From contig VGSX01000002.1 in NCBI GenBank assembly GCA_016874895.1, forward strand, positions 1-37,466: a stretch of 37,466 nt of DNA. The letters run 5' to 3'. The stretch is from Deltaproteobacteria bacterium. Lineage in GTDB: Bacteria > Desulfobacterota > Desulfobaccia > Desulfobaccales > Desulfobaccaceae. Position numbers and translations under genes: made by a program. Every line of letters starts with the position of its first letter. The stretch's first letter is position 1. The notes below the pieces were generated by a model. The model saw nothing but the letters and a program-made list of their open reading frames with translations. It made no database searches and was not told the origin of the DNA. Shown one piece after another: positions 1 through 8,289 of this stretch.

Positions 1-31
1 ATTCGACTGTTGCTTTAACTTCCAATATAAG

Positions 32-106
32 AAGCCTTCAAAAATACCGCCTTTTGCGAACAAAAAAGCCCTTCTTGATATCAGGAAGGGCAATGAATGA
101 AGGCTT
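32..106. repeat. Nested inverted repeat (outer arms 32-40 and 98-106)
   Basis: AAGCCTTCA at 32-40 is the exact reverse complement of TGAAGGCTT at 98-106, and a second hairpin (68-91) lies inside. On the + strand the outer right arm runs into a short T tract (105-109), so the whole structure could act as a two-way terminator. It may also be an old mobile-element end. No gene is visible in 1-239. Confidence 0.4.
62..91 (-). terminator. Rho-independent terminator read on the - strand
   Basis: GCCCTTC at 68-74 pairs with GAAGGGC at 85-91, with further inner pairing. On the - strand the hairpin is followed directly by six T residues (67-62), the classic terminator layout. It would stop transcription leaving this window to the left. 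Confidence 0.55.
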
Positions 107-210
107 TTTCTGGTAGTCCCAACGGGACTTTTTCCTGTCAAAATCGGCATCTACATGCCTAATAATTTCAGGGGCTTGGACAGAAGGCCCTCTCTCACCT
201 GAGTCAAAAA

Positions 211-227
211 TAGCGAAAATTTCGCTA
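211..227. repeat. 17-bp palindrome (8+1+8)
   Basis: TAGCGAAA and TTTCGCTA flank a single A, giving a perfect palindrome just before the decayed terminase-like gene. It could be an operator or a small hairpin. No owner gene survives nearby. Confidence 0.35.
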
Positions 228-239
228 GGTTATTGTAAT

Positions 240-1376
240 GGCGTTATCATGGTGATGATTTACCACGCTGCGCGGTGCGGGGTGCCCATCAGGTGCGCCA
301 TTGTCCGGGACACCCTGGAAAACATCAAGCTCTCCCTCGTGCCCTCCTTTCAAGAGCTCTTCCTGACCTTTTCCGGACAGCAACCAGAGCAAGAACCGTT
401 TTAAGAATGAATACAAGGAGCGAGTGATTTACACCAACCCTCGGATCGAGGTAGACCTGTTCGGCATTAACGACCCGAGCAGCTTGGGGAAGCTTCAAGG
501 GTCTTCGGCGTATTCGTTCATCTGGCTCAACGAGCAGGCGCCCATTGCGGACAAGGCTAACGCGGGAACCCCGCAAACAGGGAGTATTGGACCTCCTGGC
601 GTTCATCGAGGAAGAAGATTTCGACCCCAACTACTCTTTGGTGCAAAAGGAGGAATGGCATGTGCCTTGCGCGAAAATACCCACCTGAAGCCGGAATCCC
701 GCAGATAGCCATGAAGATGTACGCCAACGACGAGGACTCCTAAGCCCGGTTGTATGTGGAGGGCAAATTGCCCAGATTTACCGGTGAAGGCCATGACGCC
801 AGAGTATACAAGCCGGGCATCCACCTGTGCCCGGACATTCTGGTGCCAGCGCTGGGGTTGGAATCCTTCACGTTTTTCGATTCCTGACAATATCCCGCTT
901 GTGTGTTGGTGCAGGTATCCTCCACCGGTAGGTTGGTGTTCCTTTACACCCTGCGCCTGTCCAATTCGGATGTTCGCGTCCTCATGGATACCAGGTTTTC
1001 CCTCTGCTCGGTTCCCCCAAGTGGCGGGGCAAGGCCGGTGCTGGCGTATCAGGGGGACACTATGAGGCAGCCGGACTAGAGCCACCGCAACGAGTCCGCG
1101 GCCAAGGTGGTGGAGGATGTGTTCCGGAAGTTCCTCAAGAACCTTCGTATCTTTTTTAAGCCATGTAGGAAACCACGTGACGGCACATCAAGAACGCACT
1201 CCTGGCTCGGGGTACCCTAGGCCACCCGGACGATGAAGCCTGAGGACCTGGAACACCTGGCCGATGAATCGAAAAAGGGTCTGCCAGAGAAAGCGGTCCC
1301 GGCCCAGAGGGAAGCCCGGCGGGAACGCGGCCCCAAGGTAATCAAGACCCGCGTGCGGCATATCATGAAGTTTTAA
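240..1376 (+). pseudogene. Decayed phage terminase large subunit-like gene
   Basis: Pieces of one protein can be read on the + strand in more than one frame, with several in-frame stops and at least one frameshift. About 268-390 gives a stretch resembling the Walker-B-side region of phage packaging ATPases (YHAAR..., VRDTLENIK). Positions 424-560 give a following block with DLFGINDPSSLGKLQG and FIWLNEQAP, which resembles the 'is the target a protein-sheltered site' portion of TerL-type proteins. From 711 to 1376 a single frame is interrupted by stops but keeps sense (YVEGKLPRFTGEGHDARVY, then QSHRNESAAKVVEDVF with Q replaced by a stop). Walker A is missing, so the 5' end is lost. The family call is from memory of such proteins and is moderate; that the gene is dead is clear. 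Confidence 0.5.
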
Positions 1377-1650
1377 TGGTCTTTATCGAAAATCTCCGCC
1401 AAGGCATCAAGAGCCGGATCAGCGAAATCGAGCACCATCGGGCACGGAAGCCCAGGATTCGGCCGAGCTCGAGGAGCTGCCCAAGCTTACGCCAGGGAGA
1501 ACGAAAAGCACTTCGGATACCTTTAGGACTACATTAGGTTTCCATGAACGCCAACGAGGAGGTCAGGAAGGTCCAGGACAAATTCTGGCGCCTGTAGAAC
1601 GAGGAAGAACCGCCCAACAATGCGGCCAAGAAGCGGGGCAATCTAGTGTG
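1377..1650 (+). other. Phage-like debris after the terminase remnant
   Basis: Short readable stretches remain: MVFIENLRQGIKSRISEIE from 1378, and ANEEVRKVQDKFWRL near 1547 followed by a stop and NEEEPPNNAAKKRGNL. These look like fragments of the next gene of the same prophage, where a portal protein would be expected, but I cannot assign a family. All frames contain stops or shifts. Confidence 0.25.
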
Positions 1651-1708
1651 ATACTGCCCGTACCCCACGCGTCGGTGCTCTTCGGTATGGCCCTGATCCG
1701 CAAGGCTT

Positions 1709-2275
1709 TTGACGTGCAGTTTTTCCCCCGGAGGTGGAGGCCGCAACCAGGCCGTAGATTCCCATGGCGAACGGCGTCGGAATGAGACGCACGCCTCCAG
1801 CACCGACCACGAAGCCAAGCTGTGGCACAAGGGTTCCGGCCCCGAGACCAAGCTCTGCTTCATGGGCCATGTGCTTATGGAAAATAAACACAGCCTGATC
1901 CGGGACACCCGCCTCACTTCGGCCACCGGCACTATGGAACGAGAAGCCGCCTGGGAAATGGTGCAAGCTATCCCCGGCAAGCACCGATAAGCGTCGGCGG
2001 CAACAAAAACTACGACACCCAAGACTTTGTGCAAAAGCTCCGGAGCCGCCGGCCCGTGCCCCCTGTGTCCCGGAAACGCAGTTGCTCAGCTTTGGATGGT
2101 CGCACACCCTGCACGCCCCTTACTCCCTCAGCCAACGGCTGCGAAAACGGGTGGAAGAAATCGTCGGGTGGCTGAAGACCATTGGAAATCTCCGCAAAAT
2201 CCGCCACCGCGGCCGGGAGCGGGTTGCCTGGTCTTCACCTTCACCGTGGCAACTTATAATCTGGTGCGAATGTGA
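1709..2275 (+). pseudogene. 3' remnant of an IS5-family transposase
   Basis: Positions 1730-1987 read as the conserved middle of IS5-group DDE transposases: GGRNQAVDSHGERRRNETH, then STDHEAKLWHKGSGPETKL, then FMGHVLMENKHSLIRDTR and TSATGTMEREAAWEMV. After a stop at 1987 the sense continues in shifted frames: KNYDTQDFVQKL around 2007-2040, an IDGRT-like segment near 2090, a KTIGNLRKIRHRGRERV segment near 2178-2225, and FTFTVATYNLVRM at 2233-2272. The N-terminal half of the transposase is absent and no terminal repeats were found, so this is an immobile fragment. It lies in the same orientation as the phage debris. Confidence 0.7.
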
Positions 2276-2780
2276 AATCCCTTGGTGGTATAAGGCTAGA
2301 AGTTGAAAAAAATGGTCATCAATGCTCTTAGAGAACCTGAATCCATCGATGATTGACCTCCAAAAGCCAGAGAAATTCAATTAGAGAACATGATATATTC
2401 TGAACAAACTGTTCACTTATCGGTACTTTTCCCCTCCCACGATGTCCATTACTCTGACCAGGTGTGGGCTGTGGACTTTTATCGAGGACCAAGCAGGTTT
2501 CGGGGCGGAAACCGCGTGTGTCACACTTTTGGGGGCATCTCATTTTCGAATAAAATGGGTTAATTAATCTTGTGGAACAAATTTTGCATATGAGGAATAT
2601 TAAAAAAAGGGATTGCATGAGTTTAATAATTAAATTATATATGATTGTAGGTTTCGTTGGGCGTTTCTGAAAGATTTTCGGTCCAGGTTGGTTTGATTTT
2701 TGTCCTAATAATTTCCTAAAGATAATTAAGACCACTTTTCTCCCGGGATTGAGAATCCAGTTTTTAACTAAGGATCATTT
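2276..2780 (+). promoter_or_regulatory. Untranslated leader region upstream of the polysaccharide operon
   Basis: About 500 bases without a convincing gene separate the IS5 remnant from the first polysaccharide gene, and they turn AT-rich toward the 3' end. Inverted repeats follow one another: TGAACA/TGTTCA around AAC (2401-2415), and CATTTT/AAAATG around CGAAT (2541-2557). A 17-codon open stretch at 2303-2356 (KKMVINALREPESIDD) has no family I recognise. The long single-direction gene run downstream makes this the best place for the main promoter and operator. Confidence 0.4.
2613..2641 (+). promoter_or_regulatory. Weak sigma-70-like promoter candidate
   Basis: TTGCAT (2613-2618), a 17-base spacer and TATATA (2636-2641) sit in an AT-rich tract about 140 bases before the first gene of the operon. 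The -35 box matches only 3 of 6 consensus bases, so this is a candidate only. Confidence 0.25.
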
Positions 2781-3824
2781 ATGCAGTTGAAAATAAAGGC
2801 TTTAATTTTGAGCCTGCTCTTGGCCTGTGCTTGTGCCGGGCCGGCTCCGCAACCGAGTCCTGAAAAAATCGCGGCACAGCTCCAGGCGGTGCCCAAGAAA
2901 AGCGAACTCCAGGAAAAGCTCCTGGTCCAGGGAAACAAATCAGTTCTGGCCAGTTACCAGGACTATCAGGTGGGGCCGGAAGACGTTCTGGGCATTTCCT
3001 TCTTTGGCCTCGACGACCTTAACCGTGATGTGCAGATTAACGGAAAAGGCGAGATCACCATGCCCCTGGTGGGGCCGGTCCAGGTGAATTCCCTATCCCC
3101 CCGCAAGGTGGAAGAAAAATTAACCCAGCTTTACCGGGACGGCGATTTCATCAAGAATCCGCAGATAATGGTGCAGGTCAAGGAATACCGGCATCAGCGG
3201 GTAATGGTGACCGGCGCGGTGGCACAGCCAGGGTCCTACGAGGTGGTAGGCCCCCGCACCCTCCTGGAAATGCTTGGTAAAGCCGGGGGCCTGAACGACA
3301 AGGCCGGTGATGTGGTCCATGTTATCCGGGCCCAAAGCGCCGCCGATCGCACCAAGTCCTTGAAAGGGTCTAAGGTGGAGTCCTTTTCCCCGGGCACCGA
3401 GACCATAATCGTTGACCTGCGCCGCGTGTTGTTGCAAGGCAGCTATGATATGAACCTGCCCATCAAAAACGGTGACCTTATCCATGTCCCCCACGCCCAA
3501 AGCGCTTATGTCATGGGCGCAGTCAACAAAGCAGGGTCCGTCCAGGTGAAGGAGAATCTCACGGTGACCCAAGCCCTGGCTTTAGCAGGGGGGACCAATC
3601 CGGTGCTGGCCTCCAATCAAATATCCCTCATTCGCTTTAGCGATACAGGCCAAGTTAACATCCCCATTCACCTGGAAGGGGTAATTAAGGGGGGTGAGAC
3701 AGATACCGTCGTTAAACCCAATGACATCGTATACGTCCATGAGAGCGGCATTAAGAGATTTTTATTCAATTTTAAACAATTGCTGCCAATATCTCCGTCG
3801 ATGCCGATCCCCGTGGTACCCTAA
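2781..3824 (+). CDS. Wza-like polysaccharide export lipoprotein
   Basis: Outer-membrane/periplasmic export protein (Poly_export plus SLBB domains) expected to form the exit channel for the polysaccharide. The first 20 residues are a lipoprotein signal: charged start, hydrophobic run, lipobox LLAC with the lipidated Cys at 16. The Poly_export domain spans about 60-140 and begins YQVGPEDVLGISFFG. Two SLBB repeats begin near 139 (VTGAVAQPGSYEV) and 242 (VMGAVNKAGSVQV). At 347 residues it is of usual length. The start has an AAGGATC ribosome site. The kinase gene follows nine bases after the stop, the normal Wza-Wzc pairing. Membership is clear; whether the C-terminal end makes an alpha-helical barrel like E. 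coli Wza cannot be told. Confidence 0.93.
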   Translation: MQLKIKALILSLLLACACAGPAPQPSPEKIAAQLQAVPKKSELQEKLLVQGNKSVLASYQDYQVGPEDVLGISFFGLDDLNRDVQINGKGEITMPLVGPVQVNSLSPRKVEEKLTQLYRDGDFIKNPQIMVQVKEYRHQRVMVTGAVAQPGSYEVVGPRTLLEMLGKAGGLNDKAGDVVHVIRAQSAADRTKSLKGSKVESFSPGTETIIVDLRRVLLQGSYDMNLPIKNGDLIHVPHAQSAYVMGAVNKAGSVQVKENLTVTQALALAGGTNPVLASNQISLIRFSDTGQVNIPIHLEGVIKGGETDTVVKPNDIVYVHESGIKRFLFNFKQLLPISPSMPIPVVP

Positions 3825-3833
3825 CTACGAATC

Positions 3834-6083
3834 GTGGTGAGCCTAAAAATGGAAAAATTTCAAGAAACTGGAATCGTCGTTTCCCCAGGTCAGGTGCCTC
3901 AAAAATCTAACATGACTAATGCCGGTTATGAGGCCCAACCGATCCAATATAGTCATATGCGGGATTACTGGAATGTTCTGAAAAAGAGAAAGTGGTGGGT
4001 CCTGAGCGTCTTTTTGGCCGCGGTCATAACGATGGGAGTTATCACTTTTATGGCCACCCCCATCTATCGATCAGGGGTGGTAATCCAGATTGTTCGGGAC
4101 AGCCCGTCATCGGTCATGGGCGAGAAGGATCCCATGGCCATGATGGCCATCGGCTTTGACAGCCTGGCCAGATTTTATGAAACCCAATACCTGGTGTTTA
4201 ACAGCCAGACCATGGCCGAAAAGATCATAAAGGCCTTAAATCTCAAGGACCATGAGAGCTATAAAAAACTGGAACAGGCCTTTCCTGATAAGTCTTCCTA
4301 TGAAATCAGAAAAGCTTACACCGAGCAATTTTTGCAGAAACTGGAAGTCAAGCCCTTGAAAAAATCATACTTGGTGGAGGTCTCTTTCCAATCCCCGGAC
4401 AAGGAGCTGGCCTACAAGGTTCCTAATACCTCATACCGGGAATACCTGGAATTCTCCATGGAAACCCGCCGGCAGTCATACGCCCTGATCCGGGAGTGGC
4501 TGGAGAGCGAACTGGGGCAACTGGCCAACAAGGTGGTGGCCTCGGAAAAGAGGGTCTACACCTATAGCAAGGAAAAGGATTTCTTGTCGCTGGAGGGCGA
4601 AGATAACGTGGTGATCAAAAAATTCGTGGAACTTAACAAAGTTCTCACCGCGGCGCAAGCGGAGAAGGCTTCCAAGGAATCCCAATACCGGCAGGTTAAA
4701 GAAAAAGGAGCCGATGCCCCCATTGTCACCAACAACCCTTTAATTCAAAAATTGCGCGGGGAGGTTATCGAGCAAGAAGCCAAGATTTCCAGCATGGGCA
4801 AGCTTTTCGGCAAAAATTACCCGCCCATGCAAGCTGAACAGGCCAAACTCGGTGAATTGCGGTCCCGCTTGAACGGTGAGGTGCAACGCACCCTGGCCAG
4901 CATGAGGGCGGACCACGAAACCACGGTGCGGACGGAGAGTTTCCTGCGCGAGGAATTGGAAAAGCAGAAAAAAGAAGTGGAAAAGCTCCAGGGCAATCTG
5001 GTCCAGCATAATATCTTCAAACGGGACCTGGAAACCAATACCCAACTTTATCAAGCCCTGCTGGCCCGGATGAAAGAAGCCAGCGTGGCCAGCACCATGG
5101 TGGCCAGCAATGCTTCGATCATTCAACCTGCGGAGCCTCCCATCAAGCCGTTCAAGCCCAGGAAGATGTTGAACATGGCCCTGGGGGTGTTGATTGGCTT
5201 GATAGGAGGCGTCGCCGCGGCTCTATTAGCTGAATATCTGGACGATTCCATTAAAACCATCGAGGAAGTGGAACGGGTCTGTCGTCTGCCGTCCTTGGGG
5301 ATGCTACCCTTAATTAACACCAACGGAAACCGGGAACTGCCGGAAGGGCAAGAGTCCACCGCGTTAACCACTTACACCCAGCCCATGTCCATGTTGGGAG
5401 AGGCGGTGTTCCATATCCGGACTTCCCTCATGCTCTCCATGTCCGGGCGGCCTCCCGGCTCGCTGTTGATCACCAGCCCCAATCCCAGCGAGGGGAAAAC
5501 CACCTTGGCTGTCAACTTGGCTTCAGCGCTGCGATTCGATGAAGACAAAAAGGTGGTGGTCATGGACATTGACATGCGGCGGCCATCGGTTCACAAGGCT
5601 TTCCGGTTGCCGGGGCAACCCGGCCTGAGCAACTATCTCAGCGGGGCCGCGACTCTCTCTCAAATCATCATGGAAACCTTTGTACCCAACGTTTTTGTTA
5701 TTCCGGCAGGCCCCCGGCCTCCGCACCCCATCCATCTCTTGGGTTCCGAGAACTTTAAGGAACTCCTGGAAGAGCTTAGCCGAACCTTTCATTATGTCAT
5801 TGTGGACTCGCCGCCGATCGTCGGCTTTGCGGACGCCCGGGTGGTCGCTCACCTGATGGATGGCACCCTCCTGGTGATCAAGCATCACCAGACTTCCCGG
5901 GAGGCCGTGAAGCTGGGCATGCAGCTCTTGAATCAGGCTCGGACCAACACCCTGGGAGTGGTCCTTAATATGGTCAGGAGCGAGAGGTTGGGATATGGCG
6001 GCTACTATGACTATTACCGCTATTACCATAAATACTATGATGGCTACTACAGCCAGGAAACCAAAGATTCACGCAAATCTTAG
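3834..6083 (+). CDS. Wzc-like tyrosine autokinase / polysaccharide co-polymerase
   Basis: Inner-membrane BY-kinase that sets chain length and works with the export lipoprotein. A Wzz domain begins near 40, with membrane helix one at about 54-76. A long periplasmic coiled-coil region runs to about 400, followed by a GNVR-type segment with the proline-rich PAEPPIKPFKP and membrane helix two at about 445-470. The cytoplasmic kinase has Walker A (SPNPSEGKTT, about 546-556), Walker A' (VVVMDIDMRRP, near 573-583) and Walker B (VIVDSPPI, near 653). The tail (about 720-742) holds eleven tyrosines, the autophosphorylation cluster. Start choice is uncertain: GTG at 3834 or ATG at 3849, neither with a strong ribosome site. 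Kinase and co-polymerase parts are fused, as in proteobacterial Wzc. Confidence 0.93.
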   Translation: MVSLKMEKFQETGIVVSPGQVPQKSNMTNAGYEAQPIQYSHMRDYWNVLKKRKWWVLSVFLAAVITMGVITFMATPIYRSGVVIQIVRDSPSSVMGEKDPMAMMAIGFDSLARFYETQYLVFNSQTMAEKIIKALNLKDHESYKKLEQAFPDKSSYEIRKAYTEQFLQKLEVKPLKKSYLVEVSFQSPDKELAYKVPNTSYREYLEFSMETRRQSYALIREWLESELGQLANKVVASEKRVYTYSKEKDFLSLEGEDNVVIKKFVELNKVLTAAQAEKASKESQYRQVKEKGADAPIVTNNPLIQKLRGEVIEQEAKISSMGKLFGKNYPPMQAEQAKLGELRSRLNGEVQRTLASMRADHETTVRTESFLREELEKQKKEVEKLQGNLVQHNIFKRDLETNTQLYQALLARMKEASVASTMVASNASIIQPAEPPIKPFKPRKMLNMALGVLIGLIGGVAAALLAEYLDDSIKTIEEVERVCRLPSLGMLPLINTNGNRELPEGQESTALTTYTQPMSMLGEAVFHIRTSLMLSMSGRPPGSLLITSPNPSEGKTTLAVNLASALRFDEDKKVVVMDIDMRRPSVHKAFRLPGQPGLSNYLSGAATLSQIIMETFVPNVFVIPAGPRPPHPIHLLGSENFKELLEELSRTFHYVIVDSPPIVGFADARVVAHLMDGTLLVIKHHQTSREAVKLGMQLLNQARTNTLGVVLNMVRSERLGYGGYYDYYRYYHKYYDGYYSQETKDSRKS

Positions 6084-6095
6084 CTTAAAGCACTC

Positions 6096-7511
6096 ATGTT
6101 GACCAGGACGCTGGATATACTCTGTTCGTTGGTGGGGCTGTCATTTTTGGCCTTGATCTACCCCATCGTGGCCCTTATGACTAAGCTTGACTCCAAAGGT
6201 CCGGTCTTCTATAAATGCTCCCGGGTCGGCTTAAACGGCAAGATCTTCCAGATGTACAAGTTCCGCACCATGCATGAGACCCAGGTGTCGTTGGGGCCCA
6301 GCGTCTCCCCCTTGGGGGATCCTCGGGTCACTTCGGCGGGCCGGGTTTTGCGCCGGCTAAAATTAAACGAATTGCCCCAAGTGATAAATATCCTCAAGGG
6401 AGACATGACCTTGATCGGGCCTCGGCCTGAAGCTCCCGACCTGGCCGCGGCTTATCCCCCAGAGGCCAGGAAAATCTTTACGGTAAAACCCGGACTGGCA
6501 GGTCCCAACCAGATATTGGGGCGCAACGAAGAGGAACTCTATCCTCCCGGGGTAGATGCTACCCAGTACTATATCGAGCATATTCTCCCCCAAAAACTTC
6601 CCCTGGACTGGCATTACATTGAGAACAAATCATTTTTCACTGATCTCCAGTATATTTTTAAGGCCATATGGGTGGTTCTGACCAAGGCGGTGGGTTCCCG
6701 CCATTTGGAGAATAACCGAAGCCAGCTCCTCCTGCTTGTCTGTGACGCCATCTTTTGCGTCCTTTCTTTCTTTTTGGCCCACATGGTGAGATTCGAAGGA
6801 TTGAGCCGGACTTCCTACCAGCAGCTCTATCATATCATTCCTCTGGCCGTTCTGGTTCGACTCCCGGTTTTTTATTACTTTGGATTCTACCATACCATCA
6901 TCCGGCACCTCTCACTATTCGACATCAAACAGGTCATTAAAGGGGTGGCCGTTTCCACCATCTTGCTAATCTCCATCTCTTTTCTCTTCAATTTTAGCCG
7001 GGCGTATTCCCGGATCGTGTTCTTCATCGACTGGTGCCTGCTTACCACGCTGTTGGTGAGCTACCGCGGCTTATGGAAGTACCTGGAGAGAAGAGGGGAA
7101 TCCGCAAGTGGTGAAGAAATACGGGCCCTGATCTGGGGAGGGGGAGATTGCGGGGAATTATGCTTCCGCTTTCTCGCCAAGGAAAGAAATCCGTCTTACA
7201 AGGTGGTGGGCTTTATTGACGATGACCCTCGAAAACAGGGAAAGACGATCCAGGGTGTCAGGATTCTGGGGGACCACCATCAACTGGGCCTGATAACCGA
7301 GCTTTACCAGGTTGACAAGGTGTTCATTGCCATAGCTTCGGCCCCGGATGCGGCACTGGAAAGAACTATCCAGACCTGCCAGGGCTTGGGGCTGGAGGTG
7401 GAGATATTCTTTACGAAAAATAACTCCCAGCTGAAGGGTTCTGCTGTCAATGGCGCTGCCACCATCTTCCCCAAAAGCCTTGCCCCAAGCGGCGTTGAAG
7501 TAAGGTCTTAA
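6096..7511 (+). CDS. Priming sugar-phosphate transferase fused to WbpM-type membrane/Rossmann half
   Basis: Residues 1-190 are a bacterial sugar transferase (PF02397 type): one N-terminal helix, SRVGLNGKIFQMYKFRTM, LNELPQVINILKGDMTLIGPRPE and KPGLAGPNQ. This domain moves a sugar-1-phosphate onto undecaprenyl phosphate to start the repeat unit. Residues about 208-330 add four membrane helices, and 343-440 a Rossmann domain (IWGGGDCGELC, VVGFIDDDPRKQGK), matching the N-terminal half of WbpM/PglF dehydratases (CoA_binding_3). The protein stops where the catalytic SDR domain would start; that domain is a separate gene at 8231. Usual priming transferases carry the membrane/Rossmann part before the transferase, so the order is reversed here. 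It follows the kinase gene after 12 bases. Confidence 0.88.
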   Translation: MLTRTLDILCSLVGLSFLALIYPIVALMTKLDSKGPVFYKCSRVGLNGKIFQMYKFRTMHETQVSLGPSVSPLGDPRVTSAGRVLRRLKLNELPQVINILKGDMTLIGPRPEAPDLAAAYPPEARKIFTVKPGLAGPNQILGRNEEELYPPGVDATQYYIEHILPQKLPLDWHYIENKSFFTDLQYIFKAIWVVLTKAVGSRHLENNRSQLLLLVCDAIFCVLSFFLAHMVRFEGLSRTSYQQLYHIIPLAVLVRLPVFYYFGFYHTIIRHLSLFDIKQVIKGVAVSTILLISISFLFNFSRAYSRIVFFIDWCLLTTLLVSYRGLWKYLERRGESASGEEIRALIWGGGDCGELCFRFLAKERNPSYKVVGFIDDDPRKQGKTIQGVRILGDHHQLGLITELYQVDKVFIAIASAPDAALERTIQTCQGLGLEVEIFFTKNNSQLKGSAVNGAATIFPKSLAPSGVEVRS

Positions 7512-7527
7512 AGGAGGTAAGCAAACC

Positions 7528-8289
7528 ATGCGGGCGGTCATTCTAGCAGGTGGTAAAGGAATCCGTTTGGCCCCGCTTACCGAAGTGATTCCCAAGCCCC
7601 TGGTGCCCATCGGCGGCATGCCGGTTATGGAGATCGTCGTCCGCCAGCTCAAGAACCACGGGTTCCAAAGGATCACCCTGGCGGTGGGTTACATGGCCGA
7701 CCTGATAAGAGCCTATTTCCAGGACGGCTCCAGGTGGGGCATGAAGATCGATTATTCCCTGGAAACATCCCCCCTGGGAACCGCAGGCCCTCTTTCTCTT
7801 ATCGAAGACTTACGGGAAACCTTTCTGGTAATGAATGCCGACGTGGTTACCAACCTGAACTATACCAGCCTGATAAAGTTCCATCGGGTCCACGGCGGGG
7901 TGGCCACCATCGGCAGCTATCAGAAAGAGGTGAAGATCGATCTCGGGGTGATTGTCGAGGACGGGGAATTTTCCATCAAGGATTACATCGAGAAACCCCT
8001 CACCCACCACCGGGTGAGCATGGGCGTCTATGTTTTTGAGCCCCAAGTCTTTAAATGGATAACAGCCGGTCAATATTTGGACCTGCCGGATCTGCTGAGG
8101 ATGCTCCTCGCCGCCTCTCAGCCGGTGAAGTTTTACCCCTTTGACGGCTACTGGCTGGATATCGGGCGTCATGACGATTATTCCCAGGCCGCGGAGGAAT
8201 TCGATCAGATGAAAGGCGCCCTGCTGGGTAATGAATCCCGCCAGCTCCCGCCCCCGGGTCAGGTTCAAAGGAACTCCACTCTTGGATAA
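7528..8289 (+). CDS. Sugar-1-phosphate nucleotidyltransferase
   Basis: Makes an NDP-sugar from a sugar-1-phosphate. The N-terminal signature LAGGKGIRLAPLT (6-18) and IPKPLVPIGGMP bind the nucleotide; MNADVV with Asp105 is the metal/sugar-phosphate position; WLDIG (209-213) is the conserved C-terminal metal Asp region. It is 253 residues, a minimal catalytic domain without the left-handed helix of GlmU. Whether the substrate is glucose, mannose or another sugar cannot be told. An AAAGGAGGT ribosome site precedes the ATG. It sits between the two halves of a dehydratase and overlaps the next gene by up to 59 bases. Confidence 0.9.
   Translation: MRAVILAGGKGIRLAPLTEVIPKPLVPIGGMPVMEIVVRQLKNHGFQRITLAVGYMADLIRAYFQDGSRWGMKIDYSLETSPLGTAGPLSLIEDLRETFLVMNADVVTNLNYTSLIKFHRVHGGVATIGSYQKEVKIDLGVIVEDGEFSIKDYIEKPLTHHRVSMGVYVFEPQVFKWITAGQYLDLPDLLRMLLAASQPVKFYPFDGYWLDIGRHDDYSQAAEEFDQMKGALLGNESRQLPPPGQVQRNSTLG

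Noticed and set aside
603..1085. 160-codon frame on the - strand
   Set aside because: It is opposite to the decayed terminase-like gene, has no family features and no ribosome site; a mirror of the coding remnant.
2401..2415. LexA-like box in the operon leader
   Set aside because: GAAC and GTTC are there, but with five bases between them instead of the four of the Gram-positive LexA box, and no SOS-type gene is nearby.
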